37,350 nt of DNA from RGIG3528 sp964653855 (GCA_964653855.1 CAZZFV010000020.1:1-37350), one strand, 5' to 3'; positions 8,686 to 18,095 are shown, numbered from the stretch's first letter. A program made the numbers and translations. Notes: a model not told the origin generated them from the sequence alone.

Positions 8686-8865
8686 ATTTTAAAGTAACTG
8701 TTAATTGATTTGCAATTACTCATAATCGCAGGGTTAACGATCCTTTCAAACAAGAAGTGGTTGCCGGTTTGAAAAAGATATAAACCAAAAAGCGCGAACA
8801 CAAGAGTAAATGTGAGTACCTATGAATTAATAGACTTATAAGTCGATATTAAGGAGGGAAGCAAC
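8686..8865 (+). promoter_or_regulatory. Structured rpsL-rpsG spacer, candidate S7/S12 control site
   Basis: This 180-nt spacer is unusually long for an operon of this kind and holds several inverted repeats: AATTG/CAATT (8703-8717), an 8-bp stem TTTCAAAC/GTTTGAAA (8744-8751 with 8767-8774) and the perfect 12-nt palindrome GACTTATAAGTC (8833-8844) about 20 nt before the rpsG start. In E. coli S7 represses through the rpsL-rpsG intercistronic region. A similar role here is inference, since I recognise no specific fold. Confidence 0.4.
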
Positions 8866-9336
8866 GTGCCAAGAAAAGGACATATTACAAAAAGAGATGT
8901 GCTTGCTGATCCTTTGTACAACAGCAAGCTTGTTACAAAGCTCATCAACAACGTAATGCTTGACGGCAAAAAGGGAACAGCACAGAAGATCGTTTACGGT
9001 GCATTCGATATTGTTGCCGAGAAGTCGGGCAAGGAAGCACTTGAAGTATTTGATCAGGCTATGAACAATTTGATGCCTGTTCTCGAAGTTAAGGCTCGCC
9101 GTATCGGCGGTGCCACATATCAGGTACCTATCGAAGTAAGACCTGAAAGAAGACAGGCTCTTGCTCTTCGCTGGCTTACAATGTTTTCACGTAAGCGCGG
9201 TGAGAAGACAATGCAGGATAAGCTTGCGGCAGAAATCATGGATGCCGCAAACAACACAGGTAATGCAGTAAAGAGAAAAGAAGACATGCACAAGATGGCA
9301 GAGTCGAACAAGGCTTTTGCTCACTACCGCTGGTAG
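8866..9336 (+). CDS. rpsG: 30S ribosomal protein S7
   Basis: Primary 16S rRNA-binding protein that organises the 30S head next to the E site. It has 156 residues, the standard bacterial length, with the family pattern MPRKGHITKRDVLADP at the N-terminus and the conserved VEVRPERRQALALRWL-like central helix (here IEVRPERRQALALRWL). It starts at GTG, 9 nt after a GGAGGG site, and the predicted N-terminus matches the family. The fusA ribosome binding site begins about 20 nt after its stop, so the two are probably translated from one str mRNA. Confidence 0.98.
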   Translation: MPRKGHITKRDVLADPLYNSKLVTKLINNVMLDGKKGTAQKIVYGAFDIVAEKSGKEALEVFDQAMNNLMPVLEVKARRIGGATYQVPIEVRPERRQALALRWLTMFSRKRGEKTMQDKLAAEIMDAANNTGNAVKRKEDMHKMAESNKAFAHYRW

Positions 9337-9370
9337 TTTTTCTGGATATATTATTTAGGAGGAAAAAACC

Positions 9371-11491
9371 TTGGCAGAAAGAGAATATTCACTTGAGCAT
9401 ACCAGAAACATCGGTATTATGGCTCATATCGATGCCGGTAAGACTACTCTCACAGAGCGTATTCTTTATTACACCGGTGTAAACCACAAGATCGGTGATA
9501 CTCATGACGGTACGGCTACAATGGACTGGATGGCCCAGGAGCAGGAAAGAGGTATCACGATCACGTCGGCAGCCACGACATGCCACTGGACTCAGGAATT
9601 CGAGCACAAGAAGATCCCGGGAGCACCGGAATACAGAATCAACATCATCGACACACCCGGTCACGTTGACTTTACGGTCGAAGTTGAGAGATCGCTCAGA
9701 GTTCTTGACGGTGCGGTAGGCGTTTTCTGCGCAAAGGGCGGTGTTGAGCCCCAGTCGGAAACCGTTTGGCGTCAGGCCGACAAGTACAACGTACCCAGAA
9801 TGGCATTTGTCAACAAGATGGACATTTCGGGTGCAAACTTTTACAACGTTATTTCAATGATTAAGACAAGACTCGGAAAGAATCCCTGCCCCATCATGCT
9901 TCCTATCGGAGCTGAGAACGATTTCAAGGGAATCATCGATCTTTTTGAGCAAAAAGCATATTACTACCTTGATGACAAGGGAGATTCGATCGAAATCAAA
10001 GAGATCCCCGATGACATGAAGGAAAAGGCAGCGGATTATCGTCAGCAGATGATTGAGAAGATTTGTGAGACGGACGATGAACTTCTTGAAAAGTTCTTTG
10101 AGGGTGAGATCCCCGATGAGAAGGCACTTAAGAAGGCACTTCGTAAGGCTACGATCGCAGGAACCATCATTCCCGTTTGCTGCGGTTCCGCATACAAGAA
10201 CAAGGGTGTTCAGAAGCTTCTTGACGCTGTTGTAGAGTATATGCCCGCTCCCACAGATATTCCGGATATCAAGGGTAAGGATTTGAACGGAAACGAAGTT
10301 ACGAGAAAGTCTTCCGACGACGAGCCTTTTGCCGCTCTTGCATTCAAGATCATGACAGACCCGTTCGTAGGAAAGCTTGCATTCTTCCGTGTTTATTCCG
10401 GTACATGCAACGCAGGTTCTTATGTGCTTAACGCAACAAAGGACAAGAAGGAAAGAATCGGACGTATTCTTCAGATGCACGCAAATGAGCGTCACGACCT
10501 CGAAAAGGTTTATTCCGGTGATATTGCCGCAGCCGTAGGCTTTAAGGCAACTTCGACGGGTGACACGATCTGCGACGAAAAGCATCCCGTTATCCTCGAG
10601 TCCATGGAATTCCCTGAGCCCGTTATCGATATCGCAATCGAACCCAAGACCAAGGCAGGCCAGGACAAGATGGGTGAGGCTCTCGCAAAGCTTGCGGAAG
10701 AAGATCCCACATTCAGAGTTTCCACAAACGAGGAAACAGGTCAGACAATTATTGCAGGTATGGGTGAACTTCACCTTGAAATTATCGTAGACAGACTTCT
10801 TCGTGAATTCCACGTTGAAGCAAACGTAGGCGCACCTCAGGTTGCTTACAAGGAAGGAATCACAAAGGAAGTCAACATCGATTCCAAGTATGCAAAGCAG
10901 TCCGGCGGTCGCGGTCAGTACGGTCATTGTAAGGTTATTTTCACACCTATGGACGTTAACGGCGAGAAGACATTCGAATTCGAAAACACGGTTGTCGGCG
11001 GTGCAATTCCGAAGGAATACATCCCCGCTGTACAGGCAGGTATCGAAGAAGCAATGAAGTGCGGTATCCTTGGCGGATTCCCGGTACTCGGCGTTCACGC
11101 AAACTGCTGGGACGGTTCTTACCATGAAGTCGACTCTTCCGAAATGGCATTCAAGATTGCCGGATCCATGGCATTCAAGGAAGCAATGCAAAAGGCCGCT
11201 CCCGTACTTCTTGAGCCTATCATGAGAGTTGAAATTACGGTTCCCGAAGAATATATGGGTGATGTTATCGGTGATGTTTCATCACGCCGCGGACGTATCG
11301 AAGGCACAGAGGATGTAAACGGATCAAAGCTTATCCGCGCATTCGTTCCTCTCGCAGAGATGTTCGGTTATGCAACGGCTCTTCGTTCTAAGACACAGGG
11401 ACGTGGCGCATATTCGATGTTCTTCTCGACATACGAGCAGGTTCCGAAGTCGGTTCAGGACAAAGTTCTTGCGGCAAAGAACGGAAAGTAA
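9371..11491 (+). CDS. fusA: Translation elongation factor G
   Basis: GTPase that drives ribosome translocation and, with RRF, recycling. It has 706 residues, typical for EF-G. G-domain motifs are AHIDAGKTT (P-loop, about 18-26), RGITI (switch I), DTPGHVD (G3) and NKMD (G4). The C-terminal domains include the GGRGQYGHCK and FVPLAEMFGYATALRS signatures. The start codon is TTG at 9371, supported by AGGAGG at 9357-9362 with an 8-nt spacer and by the family N-terminus. It is the third gene of the str operon. A separate tuf promoter lies downstream, and I saw no terminator between fusA and that promoter. Confidence 0.98.
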   Translation: MAEREYSLEHTRNIGIMAHIDAGKTTLTERILYYTGVNHKIGDTHDGTATMDWMAQEQERGITITSAATTCHWTQEFEHKKIPGAPEYRINIIDTPGHVDFTVEVERSLRVLDGAVGVFCAKGGVEPQSETVWRQADKYNVPRMAFVNKMDISGANFYNVISMIKTRLGKNPCPIMLPIGAENDFKGIIDLFEQKAYYYLDDKGDSIEIKEIPDDMKEKAADYRQQMIEKICETDDELLEKFFEGEIPDEKALKKALRKATIAGTIIPVCCGSAYKNKGVQKLLDAVVEYMPAPTDIPDIKGKDLNGNEVTRKSSDDEPFAALAFKIMTDPFVGKLAFFRVYSGTCNAGSYVLNATKDKKERIGRILQMHANERHDLEKVYSGDIAAAVGFKATSTGDTICDEKHPVILESMEFPEPVIDIAIEPKTKAGQDKMGEALAKLAEEDPTFRVSTNEETGQTIIAGMGELHLEIIVDRLLREFHVEANVGAPQVAYKEGITKEVNIDSKYAKQSGGRGQYGHCKVIFTPMDVNGEKTFEFENTVVGGAIPKEYIPAVQAGIEEAMKCGILGGFPVLGVHANCWDGSYHEVDSSEMAFKIAGSMAFKEAMQKAAPVLLEPIMRVEITVPEEYMGDVIGDVSSRRGRIEGTEDVNGSKLIRAFVPLAEMFGYATALRSKTQGRGAYSMFFSTYEQVPKSVQDKVLAAKNGK

Positions 11492-11520
11492 TCCGATATT
11501 TATATCATTTTAAAATTTAC

Positions 11521-11549
11521 TTGAAAAAATTTGTACTATGCAATATAAT
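11521..11549 (+). promoter_or_regulatory. Sigma-A promoter of tuf
   Basis: TTGAAA at 11521-11526 and perfect TATAAT at 11544-11549 are separated by 17 bp, 103 nt before the tuf ATG. This would give EF-Tu its own transcription in addition to read-through from fusA. Confidence 0.8.
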
Positions 11550-11570
11550 TGCGTGTACAAGGCTCAGATA

Positions 11571-11606
11571 TATTTACCGTAGTCCGATGGGCGTACGACG
11601 TAAATA
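11571..11606 (+). promoter_or_regulatory. Stem-loop in the tuf leader
   Basis: Nested pairing: TATTTAC/GTAAATA (11571-11577 with 11600-11606), CGTA/TACG (11578-11581 with 11594-11597) and GTCC/GGGC (11582-11585 with 11589-11592) around a GAT loop. An AC bulge sits on the 3' side. There is no T-run after it, so it is a leader hairpin rather than a terminator. Its role (mRNA stability or control) is unknown. Confidence 0.5.
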
Positions 11607-11652
11607 GAGCAAAAAAATATTCTTTTAACTTATTTTAAGGAGGATTTTTCAA

Positions 11653-12843
<1,191 letters not shown>

Positions 12844-12864
12844 TTTAAAAAAAGGCATTATTTC

Positions 12865-12895
12865 AAGACCTCCTTTAAGCAGGAGGTCTTTTTTT
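12865..12895 (+). terminator. Rho-independent terminator after tuf
   Basis: A 10-bp perfect stem, AAGACCTCCT (12865-12874) with AGGAGGTCTT (12881-12890), encloses a 6-nt loop and is followed by an uninterrupted T-run to 12895. It ends the str/tuf transcripts. Confidence 0.93.
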
Positions 12896-12928
12896 AATTC
12901 TTTTCCCCGAAAGTTTATACTTTGTAAA

Positions 12929-12956
12929 TTGCTTTAAGCCGCTTCATGGCTATAAT
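12929..12956 (+). promoter_or_regulatory. Possible sigma-A promoter of the chemoreceptor gene
   Basis: A perfect TATAAT at 12951-12956 has only a weak TTGCTT (12929-12934, 16-bp spacer) in front of it, 35 nt before the ATG. I looked for a sigma-28 (flagellar/chemotaxis) type promoter here and did not find a convincing one. Confidence 0.45.
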
Positions 12957-12991
12957 CTTACCTTATAAGAAAAAAATCGGAGGAACATATA

Positions 12992-14719
12992 ATGAGATGG
13001 TTTAAAAACACTTCGCTCAAGGTAAAGGTTATTTTACTTGAGGTTGGCGCCCTCATAATTCTCGGCACCATAATGATGATAGGCACGTTCAAAAAAATTC
13101 GGTTGGATTTCTCGGAAACCTATATGGACACATGCAAATCCGCTACATACAGAATTCAAAACTTTTTTGATTATTTGCCGGGAGACGTTACGTACGATGC
13201 CAAAAACGATGTGTTTAAGGTGGGCGACACCGTAATCGAATATGCCTTCCTTAATAATATGTATGAAGAGGAACAGTCCGAAGGCAGCGAATCGATAATG
13301 CATACGATTTTCTACGGACAGACAAACGTTTGCACAAGCTATGTGGGTGCGGGGTACAGCAGACTTGAGAATTCCCTTGCGGATGACGTTTGGGCGGAGA
13401 TCCAAAAAGGTAACGATGTGGAACTCTATAATGTCGATAAAGCCGGAGTAACATATAACATTTATTACGCACCGTTTACGAACGAAGACGGAAAAATAAT
13501 CGGTGCGATATGCTCGGCAATTGCATGCGACAGCATAAACGAAACGGTTGCCGTGATGCGTTCAAACATGGTCGCACTTGAAATTATAATAATTTTGCTT
13601 GCGGGCAGTGCTTCCGTATTCGTAATCGGACTTCTCATGAAGAACCTAAAGAAGGGATGTAACGAACTTTCCGAGATGGCTGCGGGGAACTTAAAAGAAC
13701 TTGAGCCTTTTGACGTTGCCGACAAGACCCACAACGAAGTTTATATGATAATGAGAGACATACGAACACTCAATGCTTCTCTCAGAAAAGCATTTGACGG
13801 AATAAACGGTGACGCAAACAATATTCTTACATCTTCGGAAACAATTACCGCAGACATCGGAAACGTAAACAATTCTGTATCGTCGATTTCCGCCGCACTT
13901 GAAGAAATGTCGGCATCCATGGAGGAACAGTCCGCCGGAATGAACGTAATCACCGACAAGGTTTCGGATACATATAAATCCGTAAACGACATTTCGTCGC
14001 TCGCTTCCGAAGTAAGCGCTCAGTCGGAAAAGACGATCAAGCAGTCGGGTATCCTTTACGATAACTCCAAGGCTTCGCAGGAGAACGCGAAGAAGACCGC
14101 GGGCGAACTTGCCGAAACAATGCAAACAAAGATCGAAGAGAGCCGTCAGGTTGAACAGATCAACAATCTTACGGAAAACATTCTTAATATTTCGAGTCAG
14201 ACAAACCTTCTTGCGCTCAACGCTTCGATTGAGGCAGCGCGTGCGGGCGAAGCAGGACGCGGATTTGCGGTTGTTGCCGACGAGATAAGAAAACTTGCCG
14301 AGGATTCGGCTCAGGTTGCGGGAGAAATTCAAAGCGTTTCGTCGAATGTCATCACGATTGTCGAAGATTTGTCAGCGGAAGCCGAAAAGGTTATCAATTT
14401 CGTAAACGAAAATACGCTTAAGGCTTACGACGAACTCCTTGATTCTTCGAGCGCACATGCGGAAGAAATTAAGAAGATTGCCGATATGATGGAGACGTTT
14501 AAGAAGATAAGTGCCGACATCACAAAGGGCATGAACGAAATAGATTCTTCGATCAACAGCATTTCGCATGCGGTTGAGGATTCGGCAAACGGCGTTCTCG
14601 AAATCACCGAGAACTCCACAAAGCTCAGTGAAGAAGTCGGCGAAATGGACGGAATGTCGAAGGAAAATCTCGAATCCGTTAAGCGCCTTACGGATGAGGT
14701 TGAGAGATTTAAGCTGTAA
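12992..14719 (+). CDS. Methyl-accepting chemotaxis protein
   Basis: Membrane chemoreceptor, expected to bind a ligand outside the cell and control a CheA-CheW complex inside. It has 575 residues: a first transmembrane helix (about 14-31), an extracellular single-Cache-like domain (about 35-185), a second helix (about 193-216), a HAMP-like segment and a long helical signalling domain. The highly conserved hairpin tip QTNLLALNASIEAARAGE is at about 402-419. It ends at VERFKL with no CheR-tethering pentapeptide. AGGAGGAACATATA-like spacing (GGAGGAAC) precedes the ATG. The gene stands alone between the terminators of tuf and of itself, inserted where tuf usually adjoins the S10 operon. The ligand cannot be predicted. 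Confidence 0.95.
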   Translation: MRWFKNTSLKVKVILLEVGALIILGTIMMIGTFKKIRLDFSETYMDTCKSATYRIQNFFDYLPGDVTYDAKNDVFKVGDTVIEYAFLNNMYEEEQSEGSESIMHTIFYGQTNVCTSYVGAGYSRLENSLADDVWAEIQKGNDVELYNVDKAGVTYNIYYAPFTNEDGKIIGAICSAIACDSINETVAVMRSNMVALEIIIILLAGSASVFVIGLLMKNLKKGCNELSEMAAGNLKELEPFDVADKTHNEVYMIMRDIRTLNASLRKAFDGINGDANNILTSSETITADIGNVNNSVSSISAALEEMSASMEEQSAGMNVITDKVSDTYKSVNDISSLASEVSAQSEKTIKQSGILYDNSKASQENAKKTAGELAETMQTKIEESRQVEQINNLTENILNISSQTNLLALNASIEAARAGEAGRGFAVVADEIRKLAEDSAQVAGEIQSVSSNVITIVEDLSAEAEKVINFVNENTLKAYDELLDSSSAHAEEIKKIADMMETFKKISADITKGMNEIDSSINSISHAVEDSANGVLEITENSTKLSEEVGEMDGMSKENLESVKRLTDEVERFKL

Positions 14720-14724
14720 TCAGT

Positions 14725-14757
14725 AAAACCGGGATGATTTTCATCCCGGTTTTTTTT
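14725..14757 (+). terminator. Rho-independent terminator after the chemoreceptor gene
   Basis: A 13-bp stem (14725-14737 with 14741-14753) with a TTT loop is followed by further Ts to 14757. It isolates the chemoreceptor gene from the S10 operon. Confidence 0.93.
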
Positions 14758-14802
14758 AATATTCTCGTTCACAAAAAGTTTACAATTAAAGAAAAAAAAC
14801 AG

Positions 14803-14831
14803 TTGCAATAATATTTATTTTGTTATATAAT
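14803..14831 (+). promoter_or_regulatory. Sigma-A promoter of the S10 operon
   Basis: TTGCAA at 14803-14808 and perfect TATAAT at 14826-14831 are 17 bp apart. The predicted start point near 14838 leaves a leader of about 284 nt before the rpsJ ATG. Confidence 0.85.
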
Positions 14832-14837
14832 GCCACA

Positions 14838-15121
14838 CGTTGTGACCTTGATAGCGTTGAAACGGAGGTTGCTGCGCAAGTCGCAGGTTTTCCGCGGAGC
14901 AAATGTCAAGTTATGATACCTGGCGACAAGTCACTGTACCAAAAAAGCAAGTCATATTGCAAAAGAGATGTGAGTTTCGGCCGTTCGGGAGGTTGAGCAA
15001 TCATAAGCAGCCAAGGGTAACCTTGGTTTGTTATTCCGGCAGGCAGGAAACACACGGACATGTGTACAGTCACCGCTTGTCGTACTGCTATTTAAGTGCG
15101 AATAAGGAGGCGACATTTTTT
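14838..15121 (+). ncRNA. Structured S10-operon leader RNA (candidate autoregulatory element)
   Basis: This long leader contains a long-range closing helix: CGACAAG (14924-14930) pairs with CTTGTCG (15076-15082), and directly inside it ACTGTAC (14933-14939) pairs with GTACAGT (15064-15070), 14 bp in total. The enclosed domain contains a hairpin at 15003-15034 whose CCAAGG/CCTTGG stem is capped by a GUAA (GNRA) tetraloop. Another hairpin, CTGCG/CGCAG, lies upstream at about 14873-14887. In E. coli the S10 leader is bound by L4; whether L4 or another protein acts here is unknown. I do not recognise the fold as a named family. Confidence 0.6.
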
Positions 15122-15436
15122 ATGGCTAATCAGAAGAACGTGATGAGAATCACACTCAAGGCTTACGATCATCAGTTAATCGATGCATCTGCTGCAAAAA
15201 TCATTGAAACTGCCAAGAAGACGGGCTCAAAGGTCAGCGGTCCCGTACCCCTTCCGACAAAGAAGGAAGTAGTTACAATCATTCGTGCCGTACATAAGTA
15301 CAAGGATTCACGTGAGCAGTTCGAGCAGAGAACACACAAGAGACTGATCGACGTCATAGAGCCCACACAGAAGACTGTGGATGCTCTTTCGAGACTTGAA
15401 ATTCCCGCAGGCGTACACATCGTAATAAAGATGTAA
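15122..15436 (+). CDS. rpsJ: 30S ribosomal protein S10
   Basis: Small-subunit protein of the 30S head that also serves as the NusE partner of NusB in transcription antitermination. It has 104 residues with the family patterns RITLKAYDHQLID, GPVPLPTKKE and the terminal PAGVHIVIKM-like tail (residues match normal S10). The reading frame stays open for 73 further codons upstream. The ATG at 15122 is chosen because AAGGAGG lies 11 nt ahead of it and homology begins there; the upstream stretch is the leader RNA. It is the first gene of the S10 operon. Confidence 0.98.
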   Translation: MANQKNVMRITLKAYDHQLIDASAAKIIETAKKTGSKVSGPVPLPTKKEVVTIIRAVHKYKDSREQFEQRTHKRLIDVIEPTQKTVDALSRLEIPAGVHIVIKM

Positions 15437-15564
15437 TTCGCTTTCGGAGTGCTCCGTAAAATACGGAACACGGGATGGTCCTTCAACCATCTTTAATGAC
15501 CGCATGGCGATCTTAAAAAAGAAACGGTGTGGTCCGCTGTAGATTTTTGAAAGGAGATTTAAGA
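15437..15564 (+). other. rpsJ-rplC spacer with two hairpins
   Basis: This 128-nt spacer contains TCCGTA/TACGGA with flanking GTG/CAC, and GATGG/CCATC. Neither has a terminal T-run. They may be processing or stability elements. No gene is seen here. Confidence 0.35.
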
Positions 15565-16200
15565 ATGAAAAAAGCTATTTTGGCTACAAAGGTCGGTATG
15601 ACACAGATCTTTGACGAGAATGGGAATGTAATTCCCGTAACTGTACTCAAGGCTACGGCAAACGTCGTAACTCAGGTTAAGACCGTTGAAAACGACGGTT
15701 ACGCAGCAGTACAGGTTGGTTTCGGTGACATCAGAGAGTCACTCGTAAACAAGCCCCGCAAGGGACAATTTGCAAAGGCAGGAGTTTCCGCAAAGAGATT
15801 CTTAAGAGAATTCAGATTCGAAAATGCCGAAGATTATAAGGTTGGTCAGGAAATAAAGGCCGACACGTTTGCAGCCGGAGACAAGGTTGATGCAACAGGC
15901 ATCACAAAGGGTAAAGGTTTCCAGGGCGCAATCAAGAGATTCGGACTTTCAAGAGGACCGATGAAGCATGGTTCCAAGTATCACAGACATGCCGGTTCAA
16001 ACGGACCTGCAACAACACCCGGCCGTGTGTTCCCCGGCAAGCATATGCCCGGACAGACGGGAAACGTTAAAGCAACGGTTCAAAACCTTGAAATCGCAAA
16101 GATTGATGTTGAAAACAACTTAATCCTTGTAAAGGGTGCTGTACCCGGACCCAAAAAGGCACTTGTTACCTTGAAGGAAACCGTAAAAGCAGGTAAGTAA
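15565..16200 (+). CDS. rplC: 50S ribosomal protein L3
   Basis: Early-assembly protein of the large subunit whose extension reaches the peptidyl transferase centre. It has 211 residues, beginning MKKAILATKVGMTQIF, with the central extension motifs KGKGFQGAIKRFG and GRVFPGKHMPGQ. The open frame extends 12 codons further to a GTG, but AAAGGAG lies just before the ATG at 15565 and the family N-terminus starts there. The rplD site follows after 26 nt, so it is co-transcribed in the S10 operon. Confidence 0.98.
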   Translation: MKKAILATKVGMTQIFDENGNVIPVTVLKATANVVTQVKTVENDGYAAVQVGFGDIRESLVNKPRKGQFAKAGVSAKRFLREFRFENAEDYKVGQEIKADTFAAGDKVDATGITKGKGFQGAIKRFGLSRGPMKHGSKYHRHAGSNGPATTPGRVFPGKHMPGQTGNVKATVQNLEIAKIDVENNLILVKGAVPGPKKALVTLKETVKAGK

Positions 16201-16226
16201 TCTCTAAGAAAGGAGGAACAACTAAA

Positions 16227-16853
16227 ATGGCAAACGTAAAAGTTTATAATATGGAAGGCGCCGAAGTTGGTTCAATGGAACTTAACGACGCAATCTTCAA
16301 CGTAAATGTAAATGAGCATTTGATGCATATGGCTGTTGTCGGACAGCTCGCAAACAAGCGTCAGGGCACACAGAGCGCTCTCACAAGAGCTGAAGTGCGC
16401 GGAGGCGGCAGAAAGCCTTGGAAGCAGAAGGGCACAGGCCATGCAAGACAGGGTTCGACGAGATCTCCTCAATGGACAGGCGGCGGTGTTGTATTTGCTC
16501 CGAAGCCGAAGACATACTCTCTCAAGATGAACAAGAAGGAAAAGGCAGCAGCAATCAAGTCTGCACTTACCGCCAAGGTTCAGGAGAACAAGTTTGTTGT
16601 TATCGACGATCTTGCACTTAATGAAATCAAGACAAAGAAGATGACCGCTCTTTTTAACGGTTTGAATCTCAACAAGGCACTTGTTGTTATGGATACGGAC
16701 AAGGACAACACAAACGTTATTCTTTCCGCAAGAAATATTGAGGACGTAAGAACGGTTCAGTCAAACAGCATCAATGTTTTTGATATTTTAAAGTATGACA
16801 CAGTTGTTATCGCAAAAGAAGCTGTAAAGCAGATCGAGGAGGTGTACGCATAA
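16227..16853 (+). CDS. rplD: 50S ribosomal protein L4
   Basis: Large-subunit protein lining the exit tunnel. In E. coli it is also the repressor of the S10 operon. It has 208 residues. The tunnel-loop region shows ALTRAEVRGGGRKPWKQKGTG and ARQGSTRSPQWTGGGVVF-like sequence (residues about 45-85), the site of macrolide-resistance changes; the conserved GGGRKPWKQKGTG is intact. AAGGAGG precedes the ATG, and its stop overlaps the start of rplW by one base. It is a natural candidate ligand for the leader RNA upstream of rpsJ. Confidence 0.98.
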   Translation: MANVKVYNMEGAEVGSMELNDAIFNVNVNEHLMHMAVVGQLANKRQGTQSALTRAEVRGGGRKPWKQKGTGHARQGSTRSPQWTGGGVVFAPKPKTYSLKMNKKEKAAAIKSALTAKVQENKFVVIDDLALNEIKTKKMTALFNGLNLNKALVVMDTDKDNTNVILSARNIEDVRTVQSNSINVFDILKYDTVVIAKEAVKQIEEVYA

Positions 16854-17152
16854 TGGCAGATCTTAAGTATTATGACGTTATCTTGGCTCCCATCGTTACA
16901 GAGAAGAGCATGAATCAGATGTCAGACAAGAAATATGCTTTCTCCGTTAATCCGAGCGCAACAAAGTCTCAGATTAAAGAAGCTGTTGAAAAGATGTTTT
17001 CCGGAGCAAAGGTCGCAAGCGTAAACACAATGACCCTTGACGGAAAGACAAAGAGACGCGGAATGACTTACGGTAAGACGGCCGAAGGCAAGAAGGCTAT
17101 TGTTAAGCTTACTGCCGACAGCGCCGACATCGAGGTATTCACGGGTCTGTAA
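16853..17152 (+). CDS. rplW: 50S ribosomal protein L23
   Basis: Large-subunit protein at the tunnel exit and docking site for trigger factor and SRP. It has 99 residues, with the family start YYDVILAPIVTEKS and the RNA-binding loop GKTKRRGMTYGK. It overlaps the rplD stop by one base (TAATG), which implies translational coupling. The GAGGAGG site lies within the end of rplD. Confidence 0.97.
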   Translation: MADLKYYDVILAPIVTEKSMNQMSDKKYAFSVNPSATKSQIKEAVEKMFSGAKVASVNTMTLDGKTKRRGMTYGKTAEGKKAIVKLTADSADIEVFTGL

Positions 17153-17230
17153 AATGAATTAGGGGCGGCGCGGAAAAATAAGGAAAATCCTTAAACGTAT
17201 CGTGTCGCTTATGCGAAAGGAGTTATAAAA

Positions 17231-18073
17231 ATGGGAATCAAAACATATTCTCCCTATACACCTTCCAGAAGAAATATGACCTGCTCCGATTTTTCGGAAA
17301 TCACATGCAAGACACCCGAGAGATCTCTTCTTGTTTCGTTAAAGAAGAATTCAGGCCGTAACAATCAGGGAAAAATCACAGTAAGACATCAGGGCGGCGG
17401 TTCAAGAAGAAAGTACAGAATCGTTGACTTTAAGAGAAATAAGGATGACATTCCGGCAAAGGTTTTGACGGTTGAGTACGATCCGAACAGATCGGCAAAC
17501 ATCGCTCTCATCTGCTATGCAGACGGTACAAAGAGCTATGTTCTTGCTCCCGCAGGTCTTAAGATCGGCTGGACACTTATGAACGGCGAAAACGCAGAAC
17601 CCAGAACAGGTAACTGCCTTCCTTTAAAGAACGTTCCCGTAGGTACGATGATTCACAATGTCGAGCTTATCCCCGGCAAGGGCGGTCAGCTTGTTCGTTC
17701 CGCAGGAAACGCAGCACAGCTTATGGCAAAAGAAGGAAAGTATGCGGTTCTCCGTCTTCCTTCGGGCGAAATGAGAATGGTTCCGATCGAGTGCCGTGCA
17801 ACAATCGGTCAGGTCGGCAACATAGATCACAACCTTGTTAATATCGGTAATGCAGGACGTAAGCGTCACATGGGAATCCGTCCCACTGTCCGCGGTTCCG
17901 TCATGAACCCGAACGATCACCCGCACGGTGGTGGTGAAGGTAAGTGTCCTGTAGGACGTCCGGGCCCTGTTACACCTTGGGGCAAGCCTGCTCTCGGTTA
18001 TAAGACAAGAGACAATAAGAAGTCATCAAGCAAGCTTATTATGAGAAGACGTAACGGTAAGGCTATTAAATAA
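17231..18073 (+). CDS. rplB: 50S ribosomal protein L2
   Basis: Primary 23S-binding protein needed for subunit joining and peptidyl transferase activity. It has 280 residues. The conserved C-terminal loop shows GSVMNPNDHPHGGGEG, including the essential histidine, followed by the RPGPVTPWGKPALGYKTR region. The N-terminal GIKTYSPYTPSRRNMTCSDF is a typical L2 beginning. AAAGGAG precedes the ATG after a 78-nt spacer from rplW, one of the longer spacers in this operon. Confidence 0.99.
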   Translation: MGIKTYSPYTPSRRNMTCSDFSEITCKTPERSLLVSLKKNSGRNNQGKITVRHQGGGSRRKYRIVDFKRNKDDIPAKVLTVEYDPNRSANIALICYADGTKSYVLAPAGLKIGWTLMNGENAEPRTGNCLPLKNVPVGTMIHNVELIPGKGGQLVRSAGNAAQLMAKEGKYAVLRLPSGEMRMVPIECRATIGQVGNIDHNLVNIGNAGRKRHMGIRPTVRGSVMNPNDHPHGGGEGKCPVGRPGPVTPWGKPALGYKTRDNKKSSSKLIMRRRNGKAIK

Positions 18074-18095
18074 TTGACAAGGAGGAAGAATTAAA

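Noticed and set aside
9854..11191. Long antisense open frame (445 codons) opposite fusA
   Set aside because: Cysteine-rich, no family resemblance, no ribosome binding site; it is the expected shadow of a highly expressed gene with biased codons.
14903..15121. Open frame of 73 codons in phase with and upstream of rpsJ, suggesting an N-terminally extended S10
   Set aside because: It has no Shine-Dalgarno sequence, unrelated composition and lies in a region with strong RNA pairing. S10 homology and AAGGAGG place the start at 15122. Chance openness is likelier.
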